A stretch of DNA of 6,345 nt from CAYQUC01 sp964420605 (GTDB lineage Bacteria; Pseudomonadota; Gammaproteobacteria; UBA6429; Thiohalophilaceae). Below are positions 1 to 6,345 of the stretch, piece after piece; the stretch's first letter is position 1; the number at the start of each line of letters is the position of its first letter. Location: positions 1 through 6,345 of the forward strand of contig CAYQUC010000148.1 of assembly GCA_964420605.1 (NCBI GenBank), written 5' to 3'. Below the pieces are notes generated by a model. The model saw only the letters and a list, made by a program, of their open reading frames with translations. It ran no database searches and had not been told where the DNA came from. Both the position numbers and the translations under genes were made by a program.

Positions 1-827
1 CATGGGGTTTTTATGCCACTGCGGTGTTTACTATTATATATTGGGTAATATATCCAAGTTGGCCGGTAGGCAATAGTTATTTAAAAGGTACATTTAATGA
101 TATTGAATACGTAACTAAAGATGGTGTTCGTCATAAGTCGCATTGGAATACGCGAGCATTACATTTAAAAGAAATGCAAATTGCGCGCGAACAGCAACAG
201 CAATATATCGATCAAGTGAATCAATCAAGTTTCGCAGAAATAGCGAAAGATCAAACAATATCTGAGTTTGTAAATTCAAAAGCTAAAGTATTATTTGCAG
301 ATAATTGTGCACCGTGTCATCAAGTTGGCGGCGGTGGTGTGATGGGTGCTTATCCAAATTTGGTTGATGACAGTTGGTTATGGGGTGGTAATTTTACTGA
401 TATTCAAAATACCATCAAAAATGGTCATAATGGCTATATGCCAGCTTTTGCTAAAACTTTAAATGAAGAACAATTAACGAATGTTTCATCGTATGTCTTG
501 AGTCTATCTTTATCCGATAACACGGCATCAACAACAGCTATTGCGAGTGGCAAAGAAATATTTAACGGTCAGTCTGGTGGTTGTCACTATTGTCATGGCT
601 TGTCAGCGACCGGCTTAAAAAGTACCGGTTCGGCTAATTTAACCGACAGTATTTGGACAATAGCTAACATACCTGGTGCCAATTCCTATAATGCTAAGTT
701 AACGGCAATTAAAACCGTGATATCTAACGGTATTCAACGACAGATGCCGTCCTGGAGTGAGCGACTATCGCCAGCAGAAATTAAAATATTATCTGTTTAT
801 GTTCATGAGTTAGGTGGTGGTAAATAA
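1..827 (+). CDS. ccoP: Cytochrome c oxidase cbb3-type subunit III (diheme cytochrome c), 5'-truncated by window edge
   Basis: CcoP is the membrane-anchored diheme c-type subunit of cbb3 oxidase. It sits on the periplasmic face and feeds electrons to CcoN. The reading frame is already open at base 3 (first full codon TGG), so the gene begins before the window; the GTG at base 24 is an internal codon, not the start. The 274 visible residues open with the end of a transmembrane helix (WGFYATAVFTIIYWVIYPSW), typical of the CcoP anchor, so roughly 50 residues are missing. Two cytochrome c domains follow. The first has CAPCH (bases 306-320) with a likely axial Met in GYMPAF (Met codon 438-440). The second has CHYCH (582-596) with a likely axial Met in RQMPSW (744-746). 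The stop is TAA at 825-827. Both heme sites look intact. The linker after the anchor (about visible residues 24-75) is Gln-rich. A strong terminator follows the gene, so it is probably the last gene of a ccoNOQP unit. Confidence 0.95.
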   Translation, partial: WGFYATAVFTIIYWVIYPSWPVGNSYLKGTFNDIEYVTKDGVRHKSHWNTRALHLKEMQIAREQQQQYIDQVNQSSFAEIAKDQTISEFVNSKAKVLFADNCAPCHQVGGGGVMGAYPNLVDDSWLWGGNFTDIQNTIKNGHNGYMPAFAKTLNEEQLTNVSSYVLSLSLSDNTASTTAIASGKEIFNGQSGGCHYCHGLSATGLKSTGSANLTDSIWTIANIPGANSYNAKLTAIKTVISNGIQRQMPSWSERLSPAEIKILSVYVHELGGGK

Positions 828-865
828 TATCAAACTTATGAACCTCAGTTAAAAGTGTTATAAAT

Positions 866-897
866 AAAGGGTAAACAATTTTGTTTATCCTTTTTTT
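866..897 (+). terminator. Rho-independent terminator after ccoP
   Basis: The stem starts with AAAGGGTAAACA and is closed by TGTTTATCCTTT. It gives about 12 base pairs, including one G-T wobble, around a short AT-rich loop, and is followed directly by a run of T (891-897). It lies about 40 bases after the ccoP stop and about 50 bases before ccoG. It should end, or at least reduce, transcription from the structural oxidase genes before the maturation genes. Confidence 0.75.
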
Positions 898-944
898 CAT
901 CAGATATCAATAAGTCATAAAGTCAATTACAGAGTTAAGCAAAT

Positions 945-2375
945 ATGAATGGTAAAATCATTCAAGAACGAATACCGGTTGTTCCAAGGTCGGTTAAAGG
1001 ACGGTTTCGATATTTAAAAACCTCGATCCTGTTATTTGCTTATGGTGTTTATTTTTTATTGCCATGGTTTCCTTGGCAACGTAGTGTTGGTCCCGATCAA
1101 GCAATTTTGTTTGATATTGTCGAACGTCATTTCTATATCTTTAATCTTGTTGTCTATGCTCAGGATATTTTCTGGTTAGCTGGTTTATTGCTCATTGCCG
1201 CGCTGTTATTGTTTTTTATTACCGGGATTTTAGGTCGAGTATTTTGCGGTTATTTTTGTTTTCAAACGCTATGGACTGATGTATTTATTTTTATTGAACA
1301 TTTGGTTCAAGGCGAGCGTAATGCCAGAATCAAATTAATTAATAGTAACTGGACTAATAATAAATTTTTTAAAACTGCATTGACGCATTTTTTGTGGATT
1401 TTAATGTCCTTAGTTACCGGGTTAACTTTTACCTTGTATTGGGGTTATGCTCCAGAATTAGTATCGCAGGTGTTTACCGGTAGTGCACCTTTTGCGGCAT
1501 ACGCCACAACATTCTTTTTAGCTACAACCACCTACTTTATGGCGGGCTTAGCGCGAGAACAAACCTGCACTTACATGTGTCCGTATGCCCGTTTCCAAGC
1601 TGCAATGTTTGATAAGAACACCATGACGGTAGCTTATGATCAACAACGTGGTGAACGTGATAACGGGCGACAAAAACCTCGTACTGGCATGACCGATCAT
1701 GCGACTAGAGTTGAAAACGAAGTAGGTGATTGCATTGATTGTGGTTACTGTGTGCAAGTGTGTCCGACTGGAATTGATATTCGTGATGGGATGCAATATG
1801 AATGCATTACCTGTGCTTTGTGTATTGATGCTTGTGACACCATTATGTCAAAAATAAATTATCCAATAGGTCTTATACGTTATAGCTCAGAAGTTAGTGA
1901 GCAAGGTGAAAAAACGCAGTGGTTGCGTTTAAATGTTGTGGGTTATGGTTTTGTAATTTTGTTAACGGTTGCATTGTTATCATGGAGTATTGCTACTCGG
2001 GATCAGTTTGAATTGATTGTTCAGAAAATAAGGCAACCACTCTCGGTAACATTATCCGATGGCCGGGAACAAAATCGTTATGAAATTAAAATAAATAATA
2101 AAACAACTAACTCATTAGAGTTTAATATTAAAATTGATGGATTAGAACAATCTGAATTAACGATAGGTGACTTTGAGCATTATATTGTTAACGCCCAAAG
2201 TTCTGTCCGTATTCAAGCGAAAGTTAGACAACATCCGAAAGATGCTAAGGGAGCTCGACAGTCATTCCGGTTTGTTATTGAACCAGAAGGAAAAACCGAG
2301 TTAAAAGATTTAGTCTGGACTTCAATTTTTTCTATTCCAGCCGCACGATTGTCGCTAGGAAATAAAGGAAAGTAA
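945..2375 (+). CDS. ccoG: cbb3 oxidase assembly protein CcoG (FixG/RdxA family polyferredoxin)
   Basis: CcoG is a cytoplasmic-membrane iron-sulfur protein of cbb3 oxidase maturation, proposed to handle or reduce copper for CuB assembly. The 476 residues match the usual length of about 460-480. Hydrophobic segments lie near residues 23-44, 76-97, 145-165, 182-201 and 329-350. Cysteine motifs in order: C101/C105 (CGYFC), C208/C212 (CTYMCPYARFQ), a ferredoxin-like cluster C263-C266-C269-C273 followed by Pro, and a second cluster C287-C290-C293-C297. The region after about residue 364 is soluble and beta-rich, and matches the C-terminal Ig-like domain of the family. One oddity is Phe106 after C105, where the classic family motif has Pro (CGYxCPQ). 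The ATG at 945 has only a weak upstream purine stretch (AGAG at 931-934), but the N-terminus has the expected family length. It stands just upstream of ccoH with one base between, so the two are almost certainly co-transcribed. Confidence 0.96.
   Translation: MNGKIIQERIPVVPRSVKGRFRYLKTSILLFAYGVYFLLPWFPWQRSVGPDQAILFDIVERHFYIFNLVVYAQDIFWLAGLLLIAALLLFFITGILGRVFCGYFCFQTLWTDVFIFIEHLVQGERNARIKLINSNWTNNKFFKTALTHFLWILMSLVTGLTFTLYWGYAPELVSQVFTGSAPFAAYATTFFLATTTYFMAGLAREQTCTYMCPYARFQAAMFDKNTMTVAYDQQRGERDNGRQKPRTGMTDHATRVENEVGDCIDCGYCVQVCPTGIDIRDGMQYECITCALCIDACDTIMSKINYPIGLIRYSSEVSEQGEKTQWLRLNVVGYGFVILLTVALLSWSIATRDQFELIVQKIRQPLSVTLSDGREQNRYEIKINNKTTNSLEFNIKIDGLEQSELTIGDFEHYIVNAQSSVRIQAKVRQHPKDAKGARQSFRFVIEPEGKTELKDLVWTSIFSIPAARLSLGNKGK
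2364..2370 (+). promoter_or_regulatory. Ribosome binding site of ccoH
   Basis: AAAGGAA lies inside the last codons of ccoG, six bases before the ATG at 2377. It supports translation of the long form of CcoH from this start rather than from an internal codon, so the extra N-terminal membrane region is probably made. Confidence 0.6.
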
Positions 2376-2376
2376 A

Positions 2377-3180
2377 ATGATTGTGACATTAACCAGTGGT
2401 GTATTAATAATAACAGCTTTGTTTTTTATTATAAAACGCCTAACTAAAATTCCAGCAAATAGTATCGGTGCTATCGTAGCGGTAATTACTTTAGTTAGCT
2501 TTATGCCGTTAGCTATTATTTTTTGGCCGGGAGGGGATGTTTTTGCAATCCATTTAGCAATTTACATGGTTACGGTTTATGGTTTGGCGATAACTGCGAG
2601 TAAGCGCGAAAAAAGTAATGGTGTTCATTGGGGGCCGGTTACTATTATCGGTTTTTTTGTCATATTAGTCTTGGTGGATTCCTTTTTCGTCACCATTGCT
2701 GATAAGGGATTAAGCAGTTCCTTAGCCGACTTTGTATTACCAAAATCTGACGATGATTCAAAAGCCACATTTAACTATCCCGGGAAAGTTGTACACGATT
2801 ATTATCAAAAAGGAAATTTGTACAATACGTATCTGGATAACATTGATGCGCGAAAGCGCAGTAAATGGCAAATAAAAAAAGGCTGGTTAACCATCCCTGT
2901 GGTTAATGAAGAGGCTGTTTTTCAGTTACAAATTAAAGATAAAGACAATAACAGTGTTAACGATGCTAAAGTTGCGGGCAAATTTATTCGTTTTTCTGAT
3001 AGTCGGCTCGATACTGATTTTTCGATGATGCCAAAAAGCGATGGTTTTTATCAGGTAACGGTTCGATTACCAGCGCCAGGGCGCTGGGGATTGGTATTGA
3101 AAATACACCATGCTGATATTGTTTATGAATTAGAAGGTACCACAACGGTTGAGCTTTCAAAAGAATTGAAATCACGATAA
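2377..3180 (+). CDS. ccoH: CcoH/FixH family cbb3 oxidase assembly protein with extra N-terminal membrane region
   Basis: CcoH is a membrane protein that binds the cbb3 complex and is needed for its assembly and stability. The C-terminal two thirds show the family pattern. There is a membrane helix after a Trp/Pro stretch (about residues 85-107, starting HWGPVTIIGFF), then VVHDYYQKGNLYN (138-150), the usual conserved [D]DYYKxG motif after the helix. An outer beta-rich domain then runs to the end (about 165-262), with LPAPGRWGLVLKI near 231-243. The protein is 267 residues, whereas FixH/CcoH proteins are usually about 150-180. The extra length is N-terminal: three hydrophobic segments at about 3-20, 29-50 and 53-74. 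The start at 2377 is supported by a good ribosome site and by one-base spacing from ccoG. The family call rests on the DYY motif, domain layout and position between ccoG and ccoI. The role of the added helices is unknown. Confidence 0.85.
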   Translation: MIVTLTSGVLIITALFFIIKRLTKIPANSIGAIVAVITLVSFMPLAIIFWPGGDVFAIHLAIYMVTVYGLAITASKREKSNGVHWGPVTIIGFFVILVLVDSFFVTIADKGLSSSLADFVLPKSDDDSKATFNYPGKVVHDYYQKGNLYNTYLDNIDARKRSKWQIKKGWLTIPVVNEEAVFQLQIKDKDNNSVNDAKVAGKFIRFSDSRLDTDFSMMPKSDGFYQVTVRLPAPGRWGLVLKIHHADIVYELEGTTTVELSKELKSR

Positions 3181-3224
3181 AATATAACCTGTAAATAATA
3201 CCGGATCTTAAATTAAACGGTAAA

Positions 3225-5720
3225 ATGGGTATAAATGGCATGAATAGTACGGATACAGAGCATAAATGTTATCATTGCGGCCTTGATGTTCCGGATAATA
3301 GCCATTACCAAGTAACAATCTTTGAACAACAGCGCTCCATGTGCTGTCCCGGCTGTCTCGCCGTTGCACAGGCCATTGTTGACAATAATTTGACACAATT
3401 TTATTCCCACCGTACAACGAATTCAAATACTGCTGCTAGTGACAGTATCGACATAGTGAAACAGTTTGAGCTATACGATAATGATATTTTGCAAGACGCT
3501 TTTGTAACCCATAATGATAAACTCAATGAAGCCTCTTTAATGTTAGAAGGTATAGTTTGTGCTGCGTGTGTCTGGTTAAACGAAAAACACGTTAATGCAC
3601 TAGCTGGGGTTGCAGAATTTCGCATTAATTATTCAACGCATCGAGCCTATGTCATTTGGGATAATGACATCATTAAATTAAGCGATATATTAAAAGAAAT
3701 CTTAAATATCGGCTATCAAGCACATCCTTATGATGCGAGTCAACAGCAACACCTAATCGAAAAAGAACATACTCAGGCATTATGGCGTATTGCCATTGCG
3801 GGTTTGGGTGCGATGCAAGTGATGATGTTTGCAGTGGCAATGTATGCAGCAGATGCAAGTGTATTTGATATGGATGACTCACTTAGAAACCTAATGCGCT
3901 GGGTCAGCCTAGTGTTTGCATCGCCGGTAGTTTTTTTTGCTGCTCAACCATTTTTTAAATCTGCCTATCGTGATTTGAAACGATTTCAACTGGGTATGGA
4001 TGTACCGGTTTCTATTGCAATTATTGCGGCTTTTAGTGCCAGTGTTTGGGCTACAGTGACGCATCAAGGTGAAGTGTATTACGACTCGGTGACGATGTTT
4101 ACGTTGTTTTTATTATCAGGCCGTTTTTTAGAAATGCGCGCACGTCACAAGGCCGGATTTATAGCGGAGCAATTAATTCGATTACTGCCAACAATTGTGA
4201 CTAGAGTGGATGGTAACAACCATGAAATTATATCGCGTAGTGAATTAAAGCCAGGTGACTGTGTGCTTGTTAAGGCCGGTGAAACTGTTCCTGCTGATGG
4301 AGTCATTATTGAAGGACAGAGTTTACTCGATGAATCAATTATAACCGGTGAAAGTCAAGCGATTGAAAAATCTCTTGACGAGTTAGTAATTGGTGGCAGT
4401 ATTAATACTGCAAATCCTATTATTGTTAGAATAGAAAAAGTGGGTACAGACACTGTTATTGCTGGTATTACTCGTTTGTTAGAACGTGCACAAGCAGAGA
4501 AACCTAAGATAGCCAAATTAGCGGATACAACAGCAGCTTGGTTTGTATCAGCATTAATGTTAATCACTTGTGCGGTTGGTGTCTGGTGGTATATTAATGA
4601 TGCTAGTCGTGTATTTGAAATAGTATTAGCCGTTTTAGTGGTGACGTGTCCATGTGCTTTATCGCTTGCGACTCCTGCAGCTATGACTGCAATTACCGGA
4701 AAGCTAACACACTTTGGTATTTTAACGACCCGGAGCAGTGCGCTTGAAACACTAGCAAAAGTAACCCATGTCGTGTTTGATAAAACCGGCACACTGACTT
4801 ATGGTAAACCCAAGTTAATTAATACCAAGCATTATTCAAACTTAGCTGAAAAAGATGTTTTTCGAATAACCGCTGCAATGACACAATTTTCTGAGCATCT
4901 ATTGTCAAATGAATTGTACTCAGAGTATAAAGATTATATTGACGGAACAGAGTGTGCCTCTTTTCAAAATTATATTGGACGCGGAATTTCTGGGATCGTA
5001 GACGGTACAGAATATATTTTAGGTAATGCATTATTTATTCAACAGCAATTAAATCTTAACTGTTTTGATAAGCATTCAGATTCAAATTCAGTTGTGTTTT
5101 TAGCAAGCAGTAATAATGTTATTGCCCGGTTTGATTTTAATGACGTGATTCGCGATGATGCTATAGAGACGATTCAAATGTTAAAACAACAGTCTATTAA
5201 AACAATTCTTTTAAGTGGTGATGATGATCAAGTCACTAAAAATGTAGCGAAGCAGTTTGAGTTTGATTCGGTTCATGGTAATTGTAAACCGGAAGATAAA
5301 TTAAATTTAATCCATGTTTTACAAGAGAATAATGCCATTGTTGCGATGATTGGCGATGGTATCAATGATGCGCCAGTACTTGCCGGTGCTCAAGTATCTA
5401 TGGCCATGGGTAGTGCAACACAACTTGCTCATGCTAGTGCTGATATGATTTTACTCTCGAATAAATTAATACAAATACCATTTGCGATTAAAATGAGTAA
5501 AAAGACCATGACTATTATTAAGCAAAATATCACTTGGGCTATTGTTTATAATTTAATTGCACTGCCTTTAGCTGCTATGGGAATAATTGCACCGTGGATG
5601 GCTGCGCTTGGAATGTCGGCAAGCTCGTTAATAGTGGTAACAAATGCATTACGCCTCACGATGGGCAGTAGTTGGTATTCGAGTACTACCAGTGATTCGG
5701 CTAGTCGTACTCTTGATTGA
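3225..5720 (+). CDS. ccoI: cbb3 oxidase-linked copper-translocating P1B-type ATPase CcoI (FixI)
   Basis: CcoI is an inner-membrane Cu(I) ATPase linked to copper supply for the CuB centre of CcoN. The 831 residues carry, in order: a Cys-rich N-terminal region (C15/C18, and CCPGC at 40-44) of the kind seen in CcoI/FixI; a heavy-metal-associated domain with C112-A-A-C115; membrane helices from about 186; the actuator-domain TGES at 374-377; the transport motif CPC at 475-477; the phosphorylation site DKTGT from Asp519; GDGIND at 710-715; and C-terminal helices with Y775-N776 and MSASS (797-801). All ion-path and catalytic motifs needed for a working pump are visible. One oddity is the nucleotide-binding motif, which reads SEHL (556-559) instead of the usual SEHP. 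The start is uncertain: ATG 3225 and ATG 3240 are both possible, neither has a clear ribosome site, and the later one gives MNSTDTEHKCYHCG, closer to family N-termini. The gene lies 44 bases after ccoH, and its last 20 bases overlap a gene on the other strand. Confidence 0.96.
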   Translation: MGINGMNSTDTEHKCYHCGLDVPDNSHYQVTIFEQQRSMCCPGCLAVAQAIVDNNLTQFYSHRTTNSNTAASDSIDIVKQFELYDNDILQDAFVTHNDKLNEASLMLEGIVCAACVWLNEKHVNALAGVAEFRINYSTHRAYVIWDNDIIKLSDILKEILNIGYQAHPYDASQQQHLIEKEHTQALWRIAIAGLGAMQVMMFAVAMYAADASVFDMDDSLRNLMRWVSLVFASPVVFFAAQPFFKSAYRDLKRFQLGMDVPVSIAIIAAFSASVWATVTHQGEVYYDSVTMFTLFLLSGRFLEMRARHKAGFIAEQLIRLLPTIVTRVDGNNHEIISRSELKPGDCVLVKAGETVPADGVIIEGQSLLDESIITGESQAIEKSLDELVIGGSINTANPIIVRIEKVGTDTVIAGITRLLERAQAEKPKIAKLADTTAAWFVSALMLITCAVGVWWYINDASRVFEIVLAVLVVTCPCALSLATPAAMTAITGKLTHFGILTTRSSALETLAKVTHVVFDKTGTLTYGKPKLINTKHYSNLAEKDVFRITAAMTQFSEHLLSNELYSEYKDYIDGTECASFQNYIGRGISGIVDGTEYILGNALFIQQQLNLNCFDKHSDSNSVVFLASSNNVIARFDFNDVIRDDAIETIQMLKQQSIKTILLSGDDDQVTKNVAKQFEFDSVHGNCKPEDKLNLIHVLQENNAIVAMIGDGINDAPVLAGAQVSMAMGSATQLAHASADMILLSNKLIQIPFAIKMSKKTMTIIKQNITWAIVYNLIALPLAAMGIIAPWMAALGMSASSLIVVTNALRLTMGSSWYSSTTSDSASRTLD

Positions 5721-5910
5721 TATGGTTTGTTAAGGACTGTTCCGCATTTAATTTTGACTCGAATGGCCCACGATTACCATCACGACAATGGAAATACCAT
5801 CCTTGATCCTTGATAAAATAAAAGCGATTTGATTTTAATTTGATTTTGACGGATTGTTCCGTCATTGTGTGTTTTGTATCTTGTGGTGTTAAATCAATAA
5901 CTGTGGTCAT
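5701..5910 (-). CDS. Small DUF6316-like protein of unknown function
   Basis: This is a 69-residue soluble protein with no signal peptide or membrane helix. The core at residues 28-60 reads NRFYFIKDQGWYFHCRDG followed by RGPFESKLNAEQSL. That pattern (aromatic strand, W-Y-F-H, R-x-G, GPF, then an Ala/Glu helix) resembles small gammaproteobacterial DUF6316 proteins, whose function is unknown. The assignment is from memory of the motif. The ATG at 5910-5908 is preceded by AAGG about ten bases upstream on the minus strand; the internal Met16 has no such site. The gene faces ccoI, and its TAG stop (5703-5701) lies inside the last codons of ccoI, giving a 20-base tail-to-tail overlap. It is divergent from ccoS. 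Its presence separates ccoI from ccoS. Nothing ties it functionally to the oxidase beyond position. Confidence 0.7.
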   Translation of the reverse strand: MTTVIDLTPQDTKHTMTEQSVKIKLKSNRFYFIKDQGWYFHCRDGNRGPFESKLNAEQSLTNHINQEYD

Positions 5911-5979
5911 GTTGCGTTTGCCTTAAGAGCTGGATTAGTAGAGTTTGTTATGTAAACTTTAGAGAAGTGCATAACGAAA

Positions 5980-6012
5980 ATCTGTCAGATAAAACTGATC
6001 ATAGTGTCAGAT
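5980..6012. repeat. Small palindrome and direct-repeat cluster upstream of ccoS
   Basis: ATCTGTCAGAT (5980-5990) is a perfect inverted repeat with a central T. TGTCAGAT occurs at 5983-5990 and again at 6005-6012. The start-to-start distance is 22 bases, about two DNA turns. An ACTGATCA between them adds a further CTGA half-site. The cluster lies in the divergent spacer between the minus-strand gene and ccoS, where an operator would be expected. No known regulator motif was recognised; it is not an FNR box (TTGAT-N4-ATCAA). Confidence 0.35.
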
Positions 6013-6047
6013 TTGTCTTACGAAGGTGTACCTTTAGCCTGGGTTAG

Positions 6048-6053
6048 TAGGAG
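6048..6053 (+). promoter_or_regulatory. Ribosome binding site of ccoS
   Basis: TAGGAG ends four bases before the ATG at 6058. Together with the family N-terminus (MEILYLLIPL) it fixes the start there and rules out the upstream in-frame GTG at 6004, which would add 18 residues unlike any CcoS. Confidence 0.7.
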
Positions 6054-6057
6054 TTGT

Positions 6058-6243
6058 ATGGAAATATTGTATTTATTAATCCCTTTAGGGGTTTTGGTGA
6101 TGATTATCGCGCTATTTGGCTTAATTTGGGCTATTAGAAGCGGTCAGTTTGATGATATGGAGGGTCCAGCGCATAGGATCATTATGGATGACGATGATCC
6201 TCTAGTACCCAAAAAAGTGTCTACGGTAGACAAAGAAGAGTAA
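6058..6243 (+). CDS. ccoS: cbb3-type cytochrome oxidase assembly protein CcoS
   Basis: CcoS is a small single-helix membrane protein. In Rhodobacter it is needed for insertion of heme b and CuB into the cbb3 catalytic subunit. The 61 residues start MEILYLLIPLGVLVMIIALF, one transmembrane helix (about 3-26). This is followed by the family signature W-A-x-R-S-G-Q-F-D-D-M-E-G-P-A-x-R-I (residues 24-41) and an acidic tail (DDDDP at 44-48). Length is typical for the family. The start at 6058 is set by the ribosome site and family alignment. Unlike the usual arrangement, it does not directly follow ccoI: 337 bases and an opposing gene lie between them, so it probably needs its own promoter or read-through from ccoI. 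Confidence 0.95.
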   Translation: MEILYLLIPLGVLVMIIALFGLIWAIRSGQFDDMEGPAHRIIMDDDDPLVPKKVSTVDKEE

Positions 6244-6245
6244 GC

Positions 6246-6274
6246 TTGTTAATATTAGGACTATCTTATATATT
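6246..6274 (+). promoter_or_regulatory. Candidate sigma70 promoter downstream of ccoS
   Basis: TTGTTA (6246-6251, four of six matches to the -35 consensus) and TATATT (6269-6274, five of six to the -10) are separated by 17 bases. A transcript would start near 6281, about 12 bases before the ATG at 6293. The region is AT-rich, so chance matches are likely; this is a candidate only. Confidence 0.35.
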
Positions 6275-6292
6275 AATTCGAGATTATATTCT

Positions 6293-6345
6293 ATGAAAGC
6301 GTTATTCACATTTCAAAATTTCTCACTTGTCATTATTTTTGCATT
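6293..6345 (+). CDS. Start of an unidentified reading frame, truncated by window edge
   Basis: An ATG at 6293 opens a frame of 17 codons to the window end (MKALFTFQNFSLVIIFA). A short charged start followed by a hydrophobic run looks like a signal peptide or membrane anchor. There is no clear ribosome site, only GAG about ten bases upstream. The visible part does not resemble the start of the TauE/SafE-type protein or Fnr often found after ccoS in related bacteria. Too little is visible for a function, and the start itself is uncertain. Confidence 0.35.
   Translation, partial: MKALFTFQNFSLVIIFA

Noticed and set aside
24..827. A complete gene starting at GTG 24
   Set aside because: The frame is open upstream to base 3 and encodes the rest of the CcoP anchor helix (WGFYATA), so the GTG is an internal Val codon of a truncated gene.
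896..910. FNR box upstream of ccoG
   Set aside because: TTCAT and ATCAA are separated by five bases instead of four, and the left half-site has a mismatch. This is too weak to call.
881..910. Sigma70 promoter for ccoG (TTGTTT / TATCAA, 18-base spacing)
   Set aside because: The -35 element lies within the terminator stem and both elements match poorly.
4355..4792. A 145-codon minus-strand reading frame inside ccoI
   Set aside because: It lies wholly opposite conserved ATPase motifs (CPC, DKTGT) and its translation shows no recognisable domain. The same holds for the other minus-strand frames within ccoG, ccoH and ccoI.
6004..6057. An 18-residue N-terminal extension of CcoS from GTG 6004
   Set aside because: It has no ribosome site and no likeness to CcoS. 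The ATG at 6058 has TAGGAG before it and gives the standard family N-terminus.
1..6345. CRISPR arrays, tRNA or rRNA genes, insertion sequences
   Set aside because: No regularly spaced repeats, transposase-like proteins, terminal inverted repeats or recognisable RNA gene sequences were seen.

Overview
This window carries the 3' part of a cbb3-type cytochrome c oxidase locus. It holds the end of ccoP (the diheme subunit) followed by the maturation genes ccoG, ccoH, ccoI and ccoS. The moderately AT-rich DNA and the protein variants suggest a gammaproteobacterium, plausibly a marine Alteromonadales-type organism (Colwellia or Thalassotalea-like). That assignment is an inference from style and gene order, not a database match.

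Layout. Bases 1-827 are the C-terminal part of CcoP, cut by the left window edge. A strong intrinsic terminator at about 866-897 follows. ccoG (945-2375), ccoH (2377-3180) and ccoI (3225-5720) then run in the same direction with short gaps of 1 and 44 bases, as expected for an operon. A small gene of the DUF6316 type lies on the minus strand (5701-5910), and its 3' end overlaps the end of ccoI by 20 bases. It sits between ccoI and ccoS (6058-6243), which in most genomes are adjacent. ccoS therefore has its own upstream region, which contains small palindromic and direct repeats. After ccoS there is a candidate sigma70 promoter and the first 17 codons of an unidentified reading frame that runs off the right edge.

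How the genes work together. CcoP is a c-type cytochrome subunit that passes electrons from the bc1 complex and soluble cytochromes to the CcoN catalytic subunit of a high-affinity terminal oxidase used at low oxygen. CcoI is a P1B-type copper ATPase linked to delivery of copper for the CuB centre. CcoG is a membrane iron-sulfur protein thought to act in copper reduction or handling. CcoH and CcoS are small membrane factors needed for assembly, stability and cofactor insertion.

No undescribed multi-gene system is visible. The points worth a second look are local: a CcoH with an extra N-terminal membrane region, non-canonical residues in CcoG (CGYFCF) and CcoI (SEHL instead of SEHP), the gene inserted between ccoI and ccoS, and the repeat cluster upstream of ccoS.
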